A stretch of DNA of 64,000 bases from an uncultured Moraxella sp. (GCA_943908425.1 CALTTC010000007.1:1-64000); one strand, 5' to 3'; numbered from the stretch's first letter, positions 19,568 to 29,619 are shown. Made by a program: numbers and translations. The notes: a model not told the origin generated them from the sequence alone.

Positions 19568-20590
19568 ATGCATACAGTGATTAAGGCAGAGCACGCTCTT
19601 TACAATACGTTATTATCATGGGCAGAGCATTGTCCGGCTATCAACGCTTGGCTTGCCTGTTTGCCTGAATGGCTTACGCATATCAAGGACAAAAAACGCT
19701 ACGCCAACGCGCCTTATTACGCCTCACTTGTACAAAAACTACCGCCCATTGTCGCCCACGATTACACGTTGGATAGTCGCAACGTCAGTGCGTGGGTTCA
19801 TCTTAGCCCCCACGAGCGTAAGGCAGTGCAGGCACTCTTAAAGGGATTAATGCCTTGGCGCAAGGGCGGATTTTATATCGGTGAGATGGAGGCGCCTTTA
19901 CATATTGATACCGAATGGCGCAGTGATTTCAAGTGGGATCGGGTTATCCCCCATCTTGATTTGGTGGATAAACGGGTGCTAGATGTGGGTGGTGGTTCAG
20001 GCTATCACGGCTGGCGCATGCTGGGCGCAGGGGGAGAGTCAGTGATTGTTCTTGACCCCTCGCCACTGTTTTATTATCAGTTTATGGCAATTCGCCACTT
20101 CTTGCCAGAGCTGACTAACCGCTTTGGGCAGTACCCCATTCACTTTTTGCCAGTCGCGCTTGAAAATTTGCCGACAAGTGCTTTATTTGATACGGTATTC
20201 TGTATGGGGGTGTTGTATCACCGCCCATCACCCTTAGATTGCTTAATCCAATTAAAAAATCAGCTCAGAAAAGGCGGTACGCTGGTACTAGAAACACTTG
20301 TGGTAGATGGAGATGACACAACCGTGTTTATACCTAAAGCGCGCTATGCCATGATGAATAATGTCTATTTTTTGCCATCGGTGGCAGCGCTTAGTGCTTG
20401 GCTAGAAAAAGTAGGTTTTGATAACGTGCGCTGTGTGGATGTCAATGTGACAACAACCAAGGAGCAACGCGCTACTGAATATATGACCTATCAATCACTG
20501 CAGGATTTTTTGGATCCAAATGACCCCAATAAGACGGTAGAGGGCTATCCGCGCCCAACACGTGCGGTGCTACTTGCCAATAAACCCTAA
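19568..20590 (+). CDS. cmoB: tRNA U34 carboxymethyltransferase
   Basis: CmoB transfers the carboxymethyl group from carboxy-SAM to 5-hydroxyuridine at tRNA position 34. The 340-residue protein has the CmoB N-terminal region and a class I methyltransferase fold with VLDVGGGSGYHGWRM near residue 139. Other landmarks are FCMGVLYHRPSPLD and the C-terminal RCVDVNVTTTKEQRATEYM segment. It completes the cmoAB pair. ATG at 19568 is preceded by GGAAAGAAAC. Confidence 0.96.
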   Translation: MHTVIKAEHALYNTLLSWAEHCPAINAWLACLPEWLTHIKDKKRYANAPYYASLVQKLPPIVAHDYTLDSRNVSAWVHLSPHERKAVQALLKGLMPWRKGGFYIGEMEAPLHIDTEWRSDFKWDRVIPHLDLVDKRVLDVGGGSGYHGWRMLGAGGESVIVLDPSPLFYYQFMAIRHFLPELTNRFGQYPIHFLPVALENLPTSALFDTVFCMGVLYHRPSPLDCLIQLKNQLRKGGTLVLETLVVDGDDTTVFIPKARYAMMNNVYFLPSVAALSAWLEKVGFDNVRCVDVNVTTTKEQRATEYMTYQSLQDFLDPNDPNKTVEGYPRPTRAVLLANKP

Positions 20591-20601
20591 TGCAATAAGC
20601 C

Positions 20602-20823
20602 TTAATTGAGCCAGTGCTTTAAGGCGTATTCTAAAATAATTTTAAAGATAAAGCCAAAAATCCCTGCGCCCAAGGCAATAAAAATCCAAAACGTGCCACG
20701 CTTGCCCGCGCCTGATTTTTTGGAGATATCCCACATAATAAAAATTAAAAACCCAATAAATCCGGGCAAAATAACGTATAAGCCAAAGTTGGTTACTGTG
20801 TCGGCAGAAATCGCTAAAATCAT
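20602..20823 (-). CDS. Small membrane protein, DUF2788-like
   Basis: A 73-residue protein with two membrane segments (about 13-33 and 43-65) separated by a Lys/Gly-rich loop (KKSGAGKRGTF). The pattern fits the DUF2788 family of Pseudomonas and Moraxellaceae, whose function is unknown. AGGGG upstream of the ATG at 20823 supports translation. It is convergent with cmoB (11-bp gap) and divergent from argS. Confidence 0.75.
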   Translation of the reverse strand: MILAISADTVTNFGLYVILPGFIGFLIFIMWDISKKSGAGKRGTFWIFIALGAGIFGFIFKIILEYALKHWLN

Positions 20824-20932
20824 TGGCTGTCCCCTAAGTTTTGCTTATTATAACAAAAAATTAATGCAACTTGGTTCATAATTTGTTATAGTTAAAGGTA
20901 TTTTTGAGTAGTTGGCAGAGCGAAGGCAGATT

Positions 20933-22756
20933 ATGAGTGCAGCGTTAGACGACATCCAGCAGCAATTAACCACCATTTTTACGCAAGCATTAAATGCTTT
21001 ACAACAGACAGGCGAGTTGCCCATAGATATTGTGCCAGCCTTGCAATTTATGCGCAGTAAGGACCCAGCTCACGGCGATTTTGCTTGCAATGTTGCCTTA
21101 ATGCTAGCCAAGCAAGTCGGTAAAAATCCGCGCACCTTAGCTGCCGCTATTCAAGCACAGTTACCCCATAATGCTTTGGTGGCAAAGACAGAGGTAGCAG
21201 GGGCAGGGTTTATCAACATCTTTTTGGATAACTCAGCAAAATTTAGCCTATTATCCACCATCTTGGCGCAAGGGGAGGAGTTTGGCATCTCCACGATAAA
21301 TGCCGGCAAGCGCGTACAGATTGAGTTTGTCTCCGCCAACCCTACCTCGGCATTGCATGTGGGGCATGGACGTGGGGCAGCCTATGGGGCAACCCTTGCC
21401 AACTTATTGCAGGCGACAGGCTATGAGGTAGTACGCGAATATTATGTCAATGATGCCGGACGGCAAATGGATATTTTGGCAACCAGTACCGTGATACGTT
21501 ACTTGCAACTATTGGGCGAGCCGATTGTTTTTCCGAGTAATGGCTATCAAGGGGCGTATATTAATGATATTGCCCAAAGCGTCTATGACGAACACGGTGC
21601 CATGTATCATGTGCCTTGGCATGCACTGATAGCAAAGGCGTGCCAAGATGCACTTTATGATGAAGAAGGCGTGCTTGTCGCTGGCGATAAAGAGCAACAT
21701 ATTGATGACTTGATTGCGAAAGCTAAAGCGCTCTTGGGCGCAGGTTATGAGGTCTTTCACGAGCAGGCGGCAAAATCCATCTTGACAGATATCAAGGCGG
21801 ATTTGGCGGACTTTGGGGTAAACTTTGATGTTTGGTTTAGCGAAAAATCATTACAAGCGCAGATTGACAAAGATATTGCCATTTTGCAAGATAAAGGCTT
21901 ATTGTACGAAAAAGACGGCAATTTGTGGTTTAAATCCACACAGTTTGGCGATGAAAAAGATCGGGTGGTGAAGCGTAGCAATGGACAAATTACCTATTTT
22001 GCCTCGGACATCGCTTACCATAAAAATAAGTTTGATCGTGGTTTTGATAGCGTCATCAATATTTGGGGTGCTGACCATCACGGTTATATTGCACGTATCA
22101 AAGCGGCATTGGCGGCATTGGATATTGACCCTGCACGCTTGGAGGTTGTGCTTGTGCAATTTGTGTCGCTGTATCGTGGCACAGAAAAAGTTCAAATGTC
22201 GTCACGTTCTGGACAGTTTATTACGTTGCGTGAGCTGCGCGCTGAGGTGGGCAATGATGCGGCGCGCTATTATTATGTATCGCGCACGCCGAATGTGCCG
22301 ATGGATTTTGATTTAGCGCTTGCCAAATCCCAAAGCCGTGACAACGCGGTATATTATATCCAATATGCGCACGCAAGGATTTGTAGTGTTTTGGAGCGCT
22401 TGCAACAATTTGGGGTGGCGCAGGATGATACTCTCTCACAAGCACATTTGTCATTGCTGGATAATGACGGTGAAAATGCCCTAATAAAACGTCTAGCGGC
22501 TTATAGCGATACGCTAATTAAGGCAGCGACAACGCGCGAGCCAAATTTGGTATGCAATTACTTAAAAGATTTGGCGGGAGATTTTCACACCTATTATAAT
22601 GATAATCGTATTTTGCCGACGGGTCTTGCCGATAATACGGCAACACAGGCGCAGCTGGCACAGATGCAAGCACGGCTCTATCTGTTAAAAGCGGTGCGCC
22701 AAGTATTGGCTAATGGCTTGAGTTTGCTTGGTCTGTCCGTGCCGACATCAATGTAA
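20933..22756 (+). CDS. argS: Arginyl-tRNA synthetase
   Basis: Class I synthetase that charges tRNA-Arg. The start is set at 20933 (MSAALDD), with GAAGG upstream; an earlier TTG at 20912 is less likely. The protein has 607 residues. It carries the N-terminal Add-1 domain, a HIGH-type motif HVGHGRG in ANPTSALHVGHGRGA near residue 136, and the relaxed KMSKS-type segment KVQMSSRSG near residue 420. The C-terminal anticodon-binding helical domain ends the protein. A SPOR protein gene starts 10 bp later. Confidence 0.97.
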   Translation: MSAALDDIQQQLTTIFTQALNALQQTGELPIDIVPALQFMRSKDPAHGDFACNVALMLAKQVGKNPRTLAAAIQAQLPHNALVAKTEVAGAGFINIFLDNSAKFSLLSTILAQGEEFGISTINAGKRVQIEFVSANPTSALHVGHGRGAAYGATLANLLQATGYEVVREYYVNDAGRQMDILATSTVIRYLQLLGEPIVFPSNGYQGAYINDIAQSVYDEHGAMYHVPWHALIAKACQDALYDEEGVLVAGDKEQHIDDLIAKAKALLGAGYEVFHEQAAKSILTDIKADLADFGVNFDVWFSEKSLQAQIDKDIAILQDKGLLYEKDGNLWFKSTQFGDEKDRVVKRSNGQITYFASDIAYHKNKFDRGFDSVINIWGADHHGYIARIKAALAALDIDPARLEVVLVQFVSLYRGTEKVQMSSRSGQFITLRELRAEVGNDAARYYYVSRTPNVPMDFDLALAKSQSRDNAVYYIQYAHARICSVLERLQQFGVAQDDTLSQAHLSLLDNDGENALIKRLAAYSDTLIKAATTREPNLVCNYLKDLAGDFHTYYNDNRILPTGLADNTATQAQLAQMQARLYLLKAVRQVLANGLSLLGLSVPTSM

Positions 22757-22766
22757 TGGAATTGCT

Positions 22767-23420
22767 ATGCTAAATAAACGCCCCAAACATAAAATCCGTG
22801 GCGCTGTGGATAAATCGGTAGAACAGCGCAAACAAGAAGGCATTAAAAGTTTTTTGATGCTTATTTTTGGGGCGATTGCGGTGGCGATGCTTGGGGTGTT
22901 TTTTTATTTGTCGCCGTTCTTTCACCAAATCAATCCTGCTGTAACAAGCGATGATACTAGCAAGCCAGTAGAGATACCCAAGTCAGAGACATCAACCCAA
23001 AGTTATCAGTTTTATGAGATTTTACCAAAGCAAGAATTCCCAAGCGTTGCTGGTAGTGTGAGTATTGCCCCGCCCGTGGTTGATACGCCAGTGGTTGTTG
23101 ATACGGTGGTCACCGATACGGCAAGCGTGCCAGAAGCGGAGCCGTTAGATGATGACTCTAATCGCATTCATATCCAAAGTGCCAATACCTATATTCTACA
23201 AATCTACAGCTATGACAACGCTGATGAGGCTGACCAAAAGCGCGCAGAGGTGATTATGGCGGGGGTAGATGCTGAAGTGGTAAAACGCCTTGATGGCGAT
23301 GCGCCGATTTACCAAGTGGTGTCCTTGCCGGTGGATAGTCGCGATGAGATAATGAAGGCTTATCGCTTACTCAAGGCAAGTGGTATTGATAGTGTCGTGG
23401 TGGAACAAAAACGCCAATAG
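22767..23420 (+). CDS. SPOR-domain membrane protein
   Basis: A 217-residue bitopic inner-membrane protein. It has a basic N-terminus, one membrane helix at about residues 27-47, a Pro/Thr/Val-rich periplasmic linker, and a C-terminal SPOR domain (about 135-215) that should bind denuded glycan at the septum. The FtsN-like layout and its place behind argS are common in gammaproteobacteria. The start at 22767 was chosen because the upstream alternative at 22728 lies inside argS. Confidence 0.85.
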   Translation: MLNKRPKHKIRGAVDKSVEQRKQEGIKSFLMLIFGAIAVAMLGVFFYLSPFFHQINPAVTSDDTSKPVEIPKSETSTQSYQFYEILPKQEFPSVAGSVSIAPPVVDTPVVVDTVVTDTASVPEAEPLDDDSNRIHIQSANTYILQIYSYDNADEADQKRAEVIMAGVDAEVVKRLDGDAPIYQVVSLPVDSRDEIMKAYRLLKASGIDSVVVEQKRQ

Positions 23421-23490
23421 TCATATCATAGCGTGGTTTAAGTTAAGCTGCCTATAATCATTAATATTATCAACTATAACTACCGCTTAT

Positions 23491-23519
23491 AAAAAACGCA
23501 CCCAAAAGGTGCGCTTTTT
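23491..23519. terminator. Bidirectional terminator
   Basis: CGCACC and GGTGCG form a stem, with an A run on the left and a T run on the right, so it can end transcripts from both the SPOR gene and the convergent lipoprotein gene. Confidence 0.85.
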
Positions 23520-23551
23520 GTATACTGTAATCTTATTATATAAGAATCATA

Positions 23552-23956
23552 TTACATCATTGGCTTGTCTAGCTTACAAACAAAGTCATATTCCATACCG
23601 TTAACAGCGATGGTTAATACGCCGTCATGGGCTTTGGTGTGCCATTGGTAGCTGGTGGATGGGTTCATTTTGTTTTCGTATAGCGCACCAGAACCTGCCA
23701 TGGTTTGTTTCATTGGTACAGTTGCGTTCACTAGGCTTAGTGATGGTACAGTTAGTGTTGTAGTTACCATGCTAGCGTTACTGTTGTATTTAGCGACAAC
23801 ACTTGCATCACCTTCACAAACATAGCTTACAGGTACATCAACCATTGGCATTTGCATGGTTGCGTGTGCCATTGTGTCTTGTTTCATTGGGGTGGTGTTC
23901 GTACAGCCAACCATAGCTACTGCTGACGCTAATGCGATTAAAGCAAATTTTTTCAT
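23552..23956 (-). CDS. MliC-like lipoprotein (C-type lysozyme inhibitor family)
   Basis: A 134-residue exported protein with a signal peptide and a lipobox ending in Cys18 (AMVGC). The mature part begins the MliC fold with YVCEGD and contains the GSGALYEN and QWHTKAHDG segments, matching the conserved SGARY loop of periplasmic lysozyme inhibitors. It probably protects peptidoglycan from host lysozyme. AGGAG precedes the ATG. Related proteins in Neisseria and Moraxella are also described as adhesin complex proteins. Confidence 0.78.
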   Translation of the reverse strand: MKKFALIALASAVAMVGCTNTTPMKQDTMAHATMQMPMVDVPVSYVCEGDASVVAKYNSNASMVTTTLTVPSLSLVNATVPMKQTMAGSGALYENKMNPSTSYQWHTKAHDGVLTIAVNGMEYDFVCKLDKPMM

Positions 23957-24055
23957 CGTAAACTCCTAACTATTAAAAAAGGTAATTGCAAACTTCAGAA
24001 CAAATTATAGCAAATAACTTTGTAAAAGGGTGTAACAATATGCGTTAAAATTGTA

Positions 24056-25306
24056 TTAAGATGGCTTATTATCAATAAAGCCGGTCTCGGCGCTGGTCTC
24101 CAATTCAATCGTACCTTGCGTGGTCTTGGCGAGTACAAGATAGCCAACAACGCCCGACAGTAGCGAGCCGATGATAATACCAAGACGGGGATCAAAGTCG
24201 CTTGGCACGCCATCAAAGGTTAATCCTGAAACAAATAAACTCATGGTAAAGCCGATACCGCATAACAGCGACACGCCATACACTTGTGCCATCGTGGTGT
24301 TTTGCGGTAGGCTTGCAAGCTTGAATTTTAAGGCGATGACCACCGCGAGCATTACCCCGATTTGTTTGCCCAAGAACAGTCCTGCCGCCACCCCCATTGG
24401 CACGCTGTGCAGTAAATGACTAGCGCCGACGCCAGCAAGCGATACGCCAGCATTGGCAAAGGCAAAGATAGGCAAAATACCAAATGCTACCGTATTGTGC
24501 AAATCGTGCTCCAGCTCCTCTAGGGGGGAGTACTCGGCATCGTTGTCATCTTTTAGGGGAATAAATAACGCCAGTAACACGCCAGCTAACGTAGCATGGA
24601 TACCCGATTGCAGTAGCGATACCCACAAAATTAGCCCAATAATCAAATAAGGCGTAAAGCGGGTGATATTGATGCGATTAAATAGCAATAATAAGGGCAA
24701 GCAAAGCCCTGCCACCGCCATTGCCGTTAGCGATAAATCTTGCGTATAAAATAGAGCAATAATGGCAATCGCTCCCAAATCATCAAAAATTGCAATGGAT
24801 ACCAAAAACACTTTTAAGGCGTTTGGGACACGACTCCCTAACAGGCTTAGTACCCCAAGGGCAAAGGCGATGTCGGTAGCGGCAGGAATTGCCCAGCCGT
24901 GCAGTAACTTTGGGTCGTGATAGTTAAATAAGGCATAGACGAGCGCAGGGGCCAGCATACCGCCTAGTGCACACAGGGCAGGCAAGACGATTTGGCGAAT
25001 ATTGGCAAGCTCGCCAATCAGTGCCTCGCGTTTTAACTCTAACCCTACCAAGAAAAAGAAAATTGCCATCAAGCCATCATTGATTAGATGGTGCAAGTCT
25101 TTTTCAATGATAAAGCTACCAATTTGAATGACAATCGGCAAATGCAAAAACTGCTGATACAAGGCGTTAAACGGTGAATTAGCAATAATAATAGCCAAGA
25201 GTGCAAAAAATGCAAGCGTAACCCCACCTGCGATTTCTAGCTCAAAAAAACGCTTGATTTGTTGCACGATACGATTATTAAACAGCATTGCCCCACCCAC
25301 CCCCAT
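24056..25306 (-). CDS. nhaA: Na+/H+ antiporter NhaA
   Basis: Twelve-helix inner-membrane antiporter that exports sodium in exchange for protons. The sequence shows the NhaA landmarks LVGLELKREAL, PAATDIAFALG with the helix IV Asp, and the FDDLGAIAI Asp pair of helix V. Length 416 is slightly long at the N-terminus. The first ATG (25306) has no ribosome binding site, and a second in-frame ATG at 25288 gives MLFNNRIVQQ, which may be the true start. It is transcribed divergently from coaBC. Confidence 0.95.
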   Translation of the reverse strand: MGVGGAMLFNNRIVQQIKRFFELEIAGGVTLAFFALLAIIIANSPFNALYQQFLHLPIVIQIGSFIIEKDLHHLINDGLMAIFFFLVGLELKREALIGELANIRQIVLPALCALGGMLAPALVYALFNYHDPKLLHGWAIPAATDIAFALGVLSLLGSRVPNALKVFLVSIAIFDDLGAIAIIALFYTQDLSLTAMAVAGLCLPLLLLFNRINITRFTPYLIIGLILWVSLLQSGIHATLAGVLLALFIPLKDDNDAEYSPLEELEHDLHNTVAFGILPIFAFANAGVSLAGVGASHLLHSVPMGVAAGLFLGKQIGVMLAVVIALKFKLASLPQNTTMAQVYGVSLLCGIGFTMSLFVSGLTFDGVPSDFDPRLGIIIGSLLSGVVGYLVLAKTTQGTIELETSAETGFIDNKPS

Positions 25307-25485
25307 GATTAAATTTGTTGCATAAACAACCAGTTATGTTGCGGTTATTGGTTAATAAAACCGGTTAATTTAACAGATTTTTTGTGGGAATGCCATCATT
25401 TTTTGTAACATGGGTTTTGTCATATTGACTGGTGGTTTGGGGACAAGTCAACAAAAATTTGGCTGACAATCTGTGGTGCTTGACG

Positions 25486-25494
25486 TGCTATAAT
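25486..25494 (+). promoter_or_regulatory. Extended -10 promoter of coaBC
   Basis: TGC followed by TATAAT (25489-25494) lies 23 bp before the coaBC start. No good -35 box is seen, as expected for an extended -10 element. Confidence 0.6.
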
Positions 25495-25517
25495 GCTGAT
25501 TTTTTGTGGGGTTTATT

Positions 25518-26744
25518 ATGCGTGCGTCCAATATTTTAGTGGCGGTAACTGGCGGTATTGCCGCTTATAAAATTGCAAGTCTTGTGCGCTTATATCAGCA
25601 AAATGGGCATAATGTGCGAGTGATGATGACTAAAGGAGCGTGTGCTTTTGTGACGCCGCTCACCTTTCAGGCATTGACAGGCAAGCCGGTGGCGACAGAC
25701 TTGCTGGACGAAAGGGCGGAGCTTGGCATGGGGCATATTGAGCTTGCCAAATGGGCGGATGTGCTTCTGATTGCGCCGGCATCGGCAAACACCATTGGCA
25801 AGCTTGCTTGTGGTTTGGCGGATAATTTAGTGACAAGCGTCTGTCTTGCTACCGCCGCCCCCATTCTGCTTGCGCCAGCGATGAATCAACAAATGTGGGC
25901 AAATGCTCTTGTACAGGACAATTTGGCAAAGCTTGCACGCTTTGGTTATCATATCATTACGCCAGAGGCAGGGGCGCAGGCGTGTGGTGATGTGGGGGTG
26001 GGGCGTCTGCCAGCGCCAGAGAGTCTACTTAGCTATACCGAGACGTTTTTGTGGCAGCAGCATAACGGCACTCCATTGATGGGCAAGACAGTGGTGATTA
26101 CCGCAGGTGCCACGGTGGAGGCGATTGACCCAGTACGGTTTTTATCCAACCATTCTACCGGTAAAATGGGCTATGCGTTGGCGGCGGCGTGTCGTGATGC
26201 GGGTGCTAAAGTGCTACTGGTTGCTGGGCGTAACGTCAGTTTGCCGACCCCATTTGGGGTAAAAAAAATCACAGTGGGCAGTGCTGATGAGCTATTGCAG
26301 GCGTGTCTACCATTGTGTGCAAAAGCGGATGTCTTGATTGCCACCGCTGCTGTGGCGGATTTTAAAATGGCGCAAATCGCCCCCCAAAAAATTAAAAAAA
26401 CCGCCAAAGACGATAGCTTACAATTAACATTATGCCAAAATCCTGATGTCCTAGCGACTATGAGTGCGACTTATCCTGCGTTATTTTGTGTAGGTTTTGC
26501 TGCCGAAACGCACGAAGTGCAGCGCTATGCCCAAGATAAATTACGCAAAAAAAATCTAGCGATGATTGTGTGTAATGATGTCTCAGATAAAAGCATTGGC
26601 TTTGCTAGCGACGACAATGCGGTAACGGTGTTTTTTGCTCGGCATTTCGCCAAAGCGCCCTTATCCTTGCCCAAAGCTACCAAACGGCATATCGCCGAGC
26701 AGTTGGTGCTAGCCATGAGTGCTTTATTGCCCACAAATGCATAA
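25518..26744 (+). CDS. coaBC: Bifunctional CoaBC (phosphopantothenoylcysteine decarboxylase/synthetase)
   Basis: Carries out two steps of coenzyme A synthesis. The N-terminal flavoprotein domain (CoaC) has GGIAAYK near residue 12 and the PAMNQQMW active-site segment. The C-terminal CoaB domain starts near residue 190 with VVITAGATVEAIDPVRFLSNHSTGKMG and includes KIKK. The start is set at the ATG at 25518; an in-frame GTG at 25506 is less likely. Length 408 is typical. It stands alone, divergent from nhaA. Confidence 0.96.
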   Translation: MRASNILVAVTGGIAAYKIASLVRLYQQNGHNVRVMMTKGACAFVTPLTFQALTGKPVATDLLDERAELGMGHIELAKWADVLLIAPASANTIGKLACGLADNLVTSVCLATAAPILLAPAMNQQMWANALVQDNLAKLARFGYHIITPEAGAQACGDVGVGRLPAPESLLSYTETFLWQQHNGTPLMGKTVVITAGATVEAIDPVRFLSNHSTGKMGYALAAACRDAGAKVLLVAGRNVSLPTPFGVKKITVGSADELLQACLPLCAKADVLIATAAVADFKMAQIAPQKIKKTAKDDSLQLTLCQNPDVLATMSATYPALFCVGFAAETHEVQRYAQDKLRKKNLAMIVCNDVSDKSIGFASDDNAVTVFFARHFAKAPLSLPKATKRHIAEQLVLAMSALLPTNA

Positions 26745-26751
26745 AAATAAG

Positions 26752-26780
26752 TTGCAATCTGTGGCGTTACCGTCTATTAT
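26752..26780 (+). promoter_or_regulatory. Promoter of fadD-like gene
   Basis: TTGCAA at 26752-26757, exactly 17 bp, then TATTAT at 26775-26780, 44 bp before the start codon. Confidence 0.75.
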
Positions 26781-26823
26781 TAGGCTATAGTTGTTTACTT
26801 TTCTTGTAACGAAAGGATATTGT

Positions 26824-28518
26824 ATGAGCGAATTTCATGTACCAAGCGACAGACCGTGGCAAAAAACTTATGAAGAATACGGACTAGATATCAATCTGCG
26901 TTTGCCAAGCCACTTGCATAGCTTGATTGATTTTTTTAATGATATGTTTGCAAGTCATGCCGATAAAGTGGCGATGACTTTTATGGATAAACAGCTGACT
27001 TATCGGGAACTGGATGTAGCAAGCTTACAAATTGCGGCGTATCTGCAATCGCTTGGACTACAAAAAGGCGATAAAGTTGCCGTTATGATGCCAAACGTGT
27101 TGCAATATCCTATCTGTATGATTGGTATTATTCGTGCTGGCTTAACTCTCGTTAATGTCAATCCGCTGTATACCGCCCACGAGCTTGAGCACCAGTTAAA
27201 GGACTCGGATAGCAAGGCGCTATTTATCATTGAAAATTTTGCCAAAACTTTTGAAGAAGTCAAAGACAAAGGACAAATCAAGCATGTAGTGGTGGCAAGC
27301 GTTGGCGATATGCTGGGCTTAAAGGGGCATTTGGTCAATCTTGTGGTGCGACATATCAAAAAAATGGTGCCAAAATACCATATCAAGGGCATGGTGAAAT
27401 TTAGCGATGCGCTCAGTAGCGTCTCTGCCAGTCGCTATGTACGCCCTGAGGCGAGTCTAGACGATGTGGCGGTGCTACAGTACACAGGCGGTACCACAGG
27501 CGTTGCCAAGGGGGCGATGCTCACCCACAAAAATCTATTGAGCAACGTCTCTCAGTGTAATACCTTTATCAAAAAGGTGTTCCCTGAGGTGACCAATGAA
27601 GTAATTGCCGTGGCGTTACCGATGTATCATATTTTTTCGTTTACGGTGTCTATGGTCGGCTTAGCGCGCGGATTTAATTTATTGCTGATTGTCAATGCGC
27701 GCGATTTTGATGCCTTGACGCGCGATTTTGATAAATATCGTCCGGCGTTTTTCCCTGCGGTGAATACCTTGTTTAACGCTTTGACCAATCACGAGGGCTT
27801 TAAAGCATTAGACCACAGTCGCCTAAAATTATCGCTGGGCGGTGGTATGTCGGTACTGCCTTCTACCGCCAAAAACTGGGAAAAAATCACCGGTTCATCC
27901 ATCATTGAAGGCTATGGATTGTCCGAGACTTCGCCTGTACTGACCTTAAATCCTCCGGGGGGCTATACAGGGAAGATTGGCGTGCCTTTCCCCGCCACCG
28001 ATATTATTTTGTTGGACGATGACGGCAATGAAGTGGCGCTTGGTGAGCCGGGCGAGATTTGCGCCAAGGGTCCACAAGTCACCAAAGGCTATTATAAGCG
28101 CGATGACGAGACCGCCAAGACGATGATTAATGGTTATTTTAAAACTGGCGATATTGGGATAATGGATGAGCGCGGTTTTATTAAAATTGTTGATCGCAAA
28201 AAAGATATGATTTTGGTATCTGGCTTTAATGTCTATCCTAACGAGGTAGAAGAGGCGATTGCCGCCCACCCTAAAGTGCTAGAATGCGGTGCGATTGGTG
28301 TGCCAGACGACCACAGTGGCGAGTTGGTCAAAGTGTTTATTGTCAAAAAAGATGATAGCCTAAGTGCTGATGAAGTTAAGCAATGGGCAAAAGACCACCT
28401 AACCGGCTATAAACGTCCAAAATTCGTGGAGTTTTTGACTGAATTGCCTAAATCCAACGTCGGCAAAATCTTGCGTAAAGAGCTACGTAAAATAGAAGAA
28501 GATAAGCACAATAAATAG
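26824..28518 (+). CDS. fadD: Long-chain fatty acid-CoA ligase
   Basis: AMP-forming ligase that activates fatty acids for beta-oxidation or lipid synthesis. The start is 26824 (MSEFHVP), with GAAAGGA upstream; the TTG at 26791 would add 11 residues. The 564-residue protein has the P-loop YTGGTTGVAKGAMLTH near residue 213, the GYGLSETSP motif near 362, and the hinge DRKKDMILVSGFNVYPNEVE near 459. The catalytic Lys lies in KSNVGKILRKELR at the C-terminus. It could act on chain lengths other than long, which the sequence does not settle. Confidence 0.92.
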   Translation: MSEFHVPSDRPWQKTYEEYGLDINLRLPSHLHSLIDFFNDMFASHADKVAMTFMDKQLTYRELDVASLQIAAYLQSLGLQKGDKVAVMMPNVLQYPICMIGIIRAGLTLVNVNPLYTAHELEHQLKDSDSKALFIIENFAKTFEEVKDKGQIKHVVVASVGDMLGLKGHLVNLVVRHIKKMVPKYHIKGMVKFSDALSSVSASRYVRPEASLDDVAVLQYTGGTTGVAKGAMLTHKNLLSNVSQCNTFIKKVFPEVTNEVIAVALPMYHIFSFTVSMVGLARGFNLLLIVNARDFDALTRDFDKYRPAFFPAVNTLFNALTNHEGFKALDHSRLKLSLGGGMSVLPSTAKNWEKITGSSIIEGYGLSETSPVLTLNPPGGYTGKIGVPFPATDIILLDDDGNEVALGEPGEICAKGPQVTKGYYKRDDETAKTMINGYFKTGDIGIMDERGFIKIVDRKKDMILVSGFNVYPNEVEEAIAAHPKVLECGAIGVPDDHSGELVKVFIVKKDDSLSADEVKQWAKDHLTGYKRPKFVEFLTELPKSNVGKILRKELRKIEEDKHNK

Positions 28519-28556
28519 TCTTTTTGCTGGATTAAGCCATTATCAATAATCCTATA

Positions 28557-28579
28557 AAGGGGCGCAATGCCCCTTGTTT
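28557..28579 (+). terminator. Terminator after fadD-like gene
   Basis: AAGGGGC (28557-28563) pairs GCCCCTT (28569-28575) with a 5-nt loop; only a short T-rich tail follows. Confidence 0.6.
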
Positions 28580-28638
28580 AATTGGGTAAAATAGCCTATC
28601 ATAGCTTGCTATTATTGAGCTTTACGCTAAGTTGTGCT

Positions 28639-29619
28639 ATGAATTCACGCCTAATTGACCCAATTACGAAACCCGAAGACCGCGATGTATCCATTCGCCC
28701 TGCCAATCTTGCCGACTATATCGGACAGCCCAAGGTGCGTGAGCAGATGGGTGTATTTATTGAGGCGGCGCGCCGTCGCCAAGAGGCGCTAGACCATACG
28801 CTGATTTTTGGTCCACCAGGGCTTGGCAAAACCACCCTTGCCAATATCATCGCGCGCGAGATGGGTGGTAATCTGCGCTCCACGTCAGGCCCTGTGCTAG
28901 AGCGTGCCGGTGACTTAGCGGCAATGCTTACTATCTTAGAAGAGGGCGATGTCTTATTTATTGATGAAATTCACCGTTTAAGCCCAGCGATTGAGGAAAT
29001 TTTATATCCAGCGATGGAGGATTTTCAGCTGGATATTATCGTGGGTGAGGGTCCGGCGGCACGGTCAATTAAGCTTGCCTTGCCACGCTTTACGCTCGTG
29101 GCGGCGACCACGCGGGCTGGTTTATTAACCTCACCGTTGCGCGACCGTTTTGGCATTGTGCAGCGTTTGGACTTTTATAATGTGGCGGATTTGACAACCA
29201 TTGTGGCGCGTTCGGCACGGCTATTAGGGATTGTGATGGACGAGGCAGGCGCGATGGAGGTTGCCAAACGCGCGCGCGGCACTCCCCGTATTGCCAACCG
29301 CTTGTTGCGCCGTGTCCGCGATTATGCCGAGGTGCGCGCTGATGGGCGTATTGGTGCGCAGGTGGCAAGCGTTGCCTTGGATATGCTGTCGGTGGATAAG
29401 CAAGGCTTAGATGAATTGGATAGGCGTTATTTGGCAATGTTGGGAGAGCGTTTTGATGGTGGACCAGCCGGAGTGGATGCCTTGGCGGCAGCGATGGCAG
29501 AAGACCGTGGTACGCTAGAGGATGCCATTGAGCCTTATTTGATTCAGCAAGGCTATGTCCTGCGTACGGCGCGCGGACGCTTGTTATCGGACAAAGCACG
29601 CCTTGAAAATTGGGTATAG
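28639..29619 (+). CDS. ruvB: Holliday junction helicase RuvB
   Basis: AAA+ motor of the RuvAB branch-migration complex. Starting at the ATG at 28639 (MNSRLIDP) the protein has 326 residues; an earlier TTG at 28582 would add 19 hydrophobic residues foreign to the family. Landmarks are Walker A GPPGLGKTT near residue 53, Walker B LFIDEIHRL near 107, the GPAARSIKL beta-hairpin and the C-terminal winged helix ending in TARGRLLSDKA. ruvA and ruvC are not adjacent. The ribosome binding site is weak. Confidence 0.96.
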   Translation: MNSRLIDPITKPEDRDVSIRPANLADYIGQPKVREQMGVFIEAARRRQEALDHTLIFGPPGLGKTTLANIIAREMGGNLRSTSGPVLERAGDLAAMLTILEEGDVLFIDEIHRLSPAIEEILYPAMEDFQLDIIVGEGPAARSIKLALPRFTLVAATTRAGLLTSPLRDRFGIVQRLDFYNVADLTTIVARSARLLGIVMDEAGAMEVAKRARGTPRIANRLLRRVRDYAEVRADGRIGAQVASVALDMLSVDKQGLDELDRRYLAMLGERFDGGPAGVDALAAAMAEDRGTLEDAIEPYLIQQGYVLRTARGRLLSDKARLENWV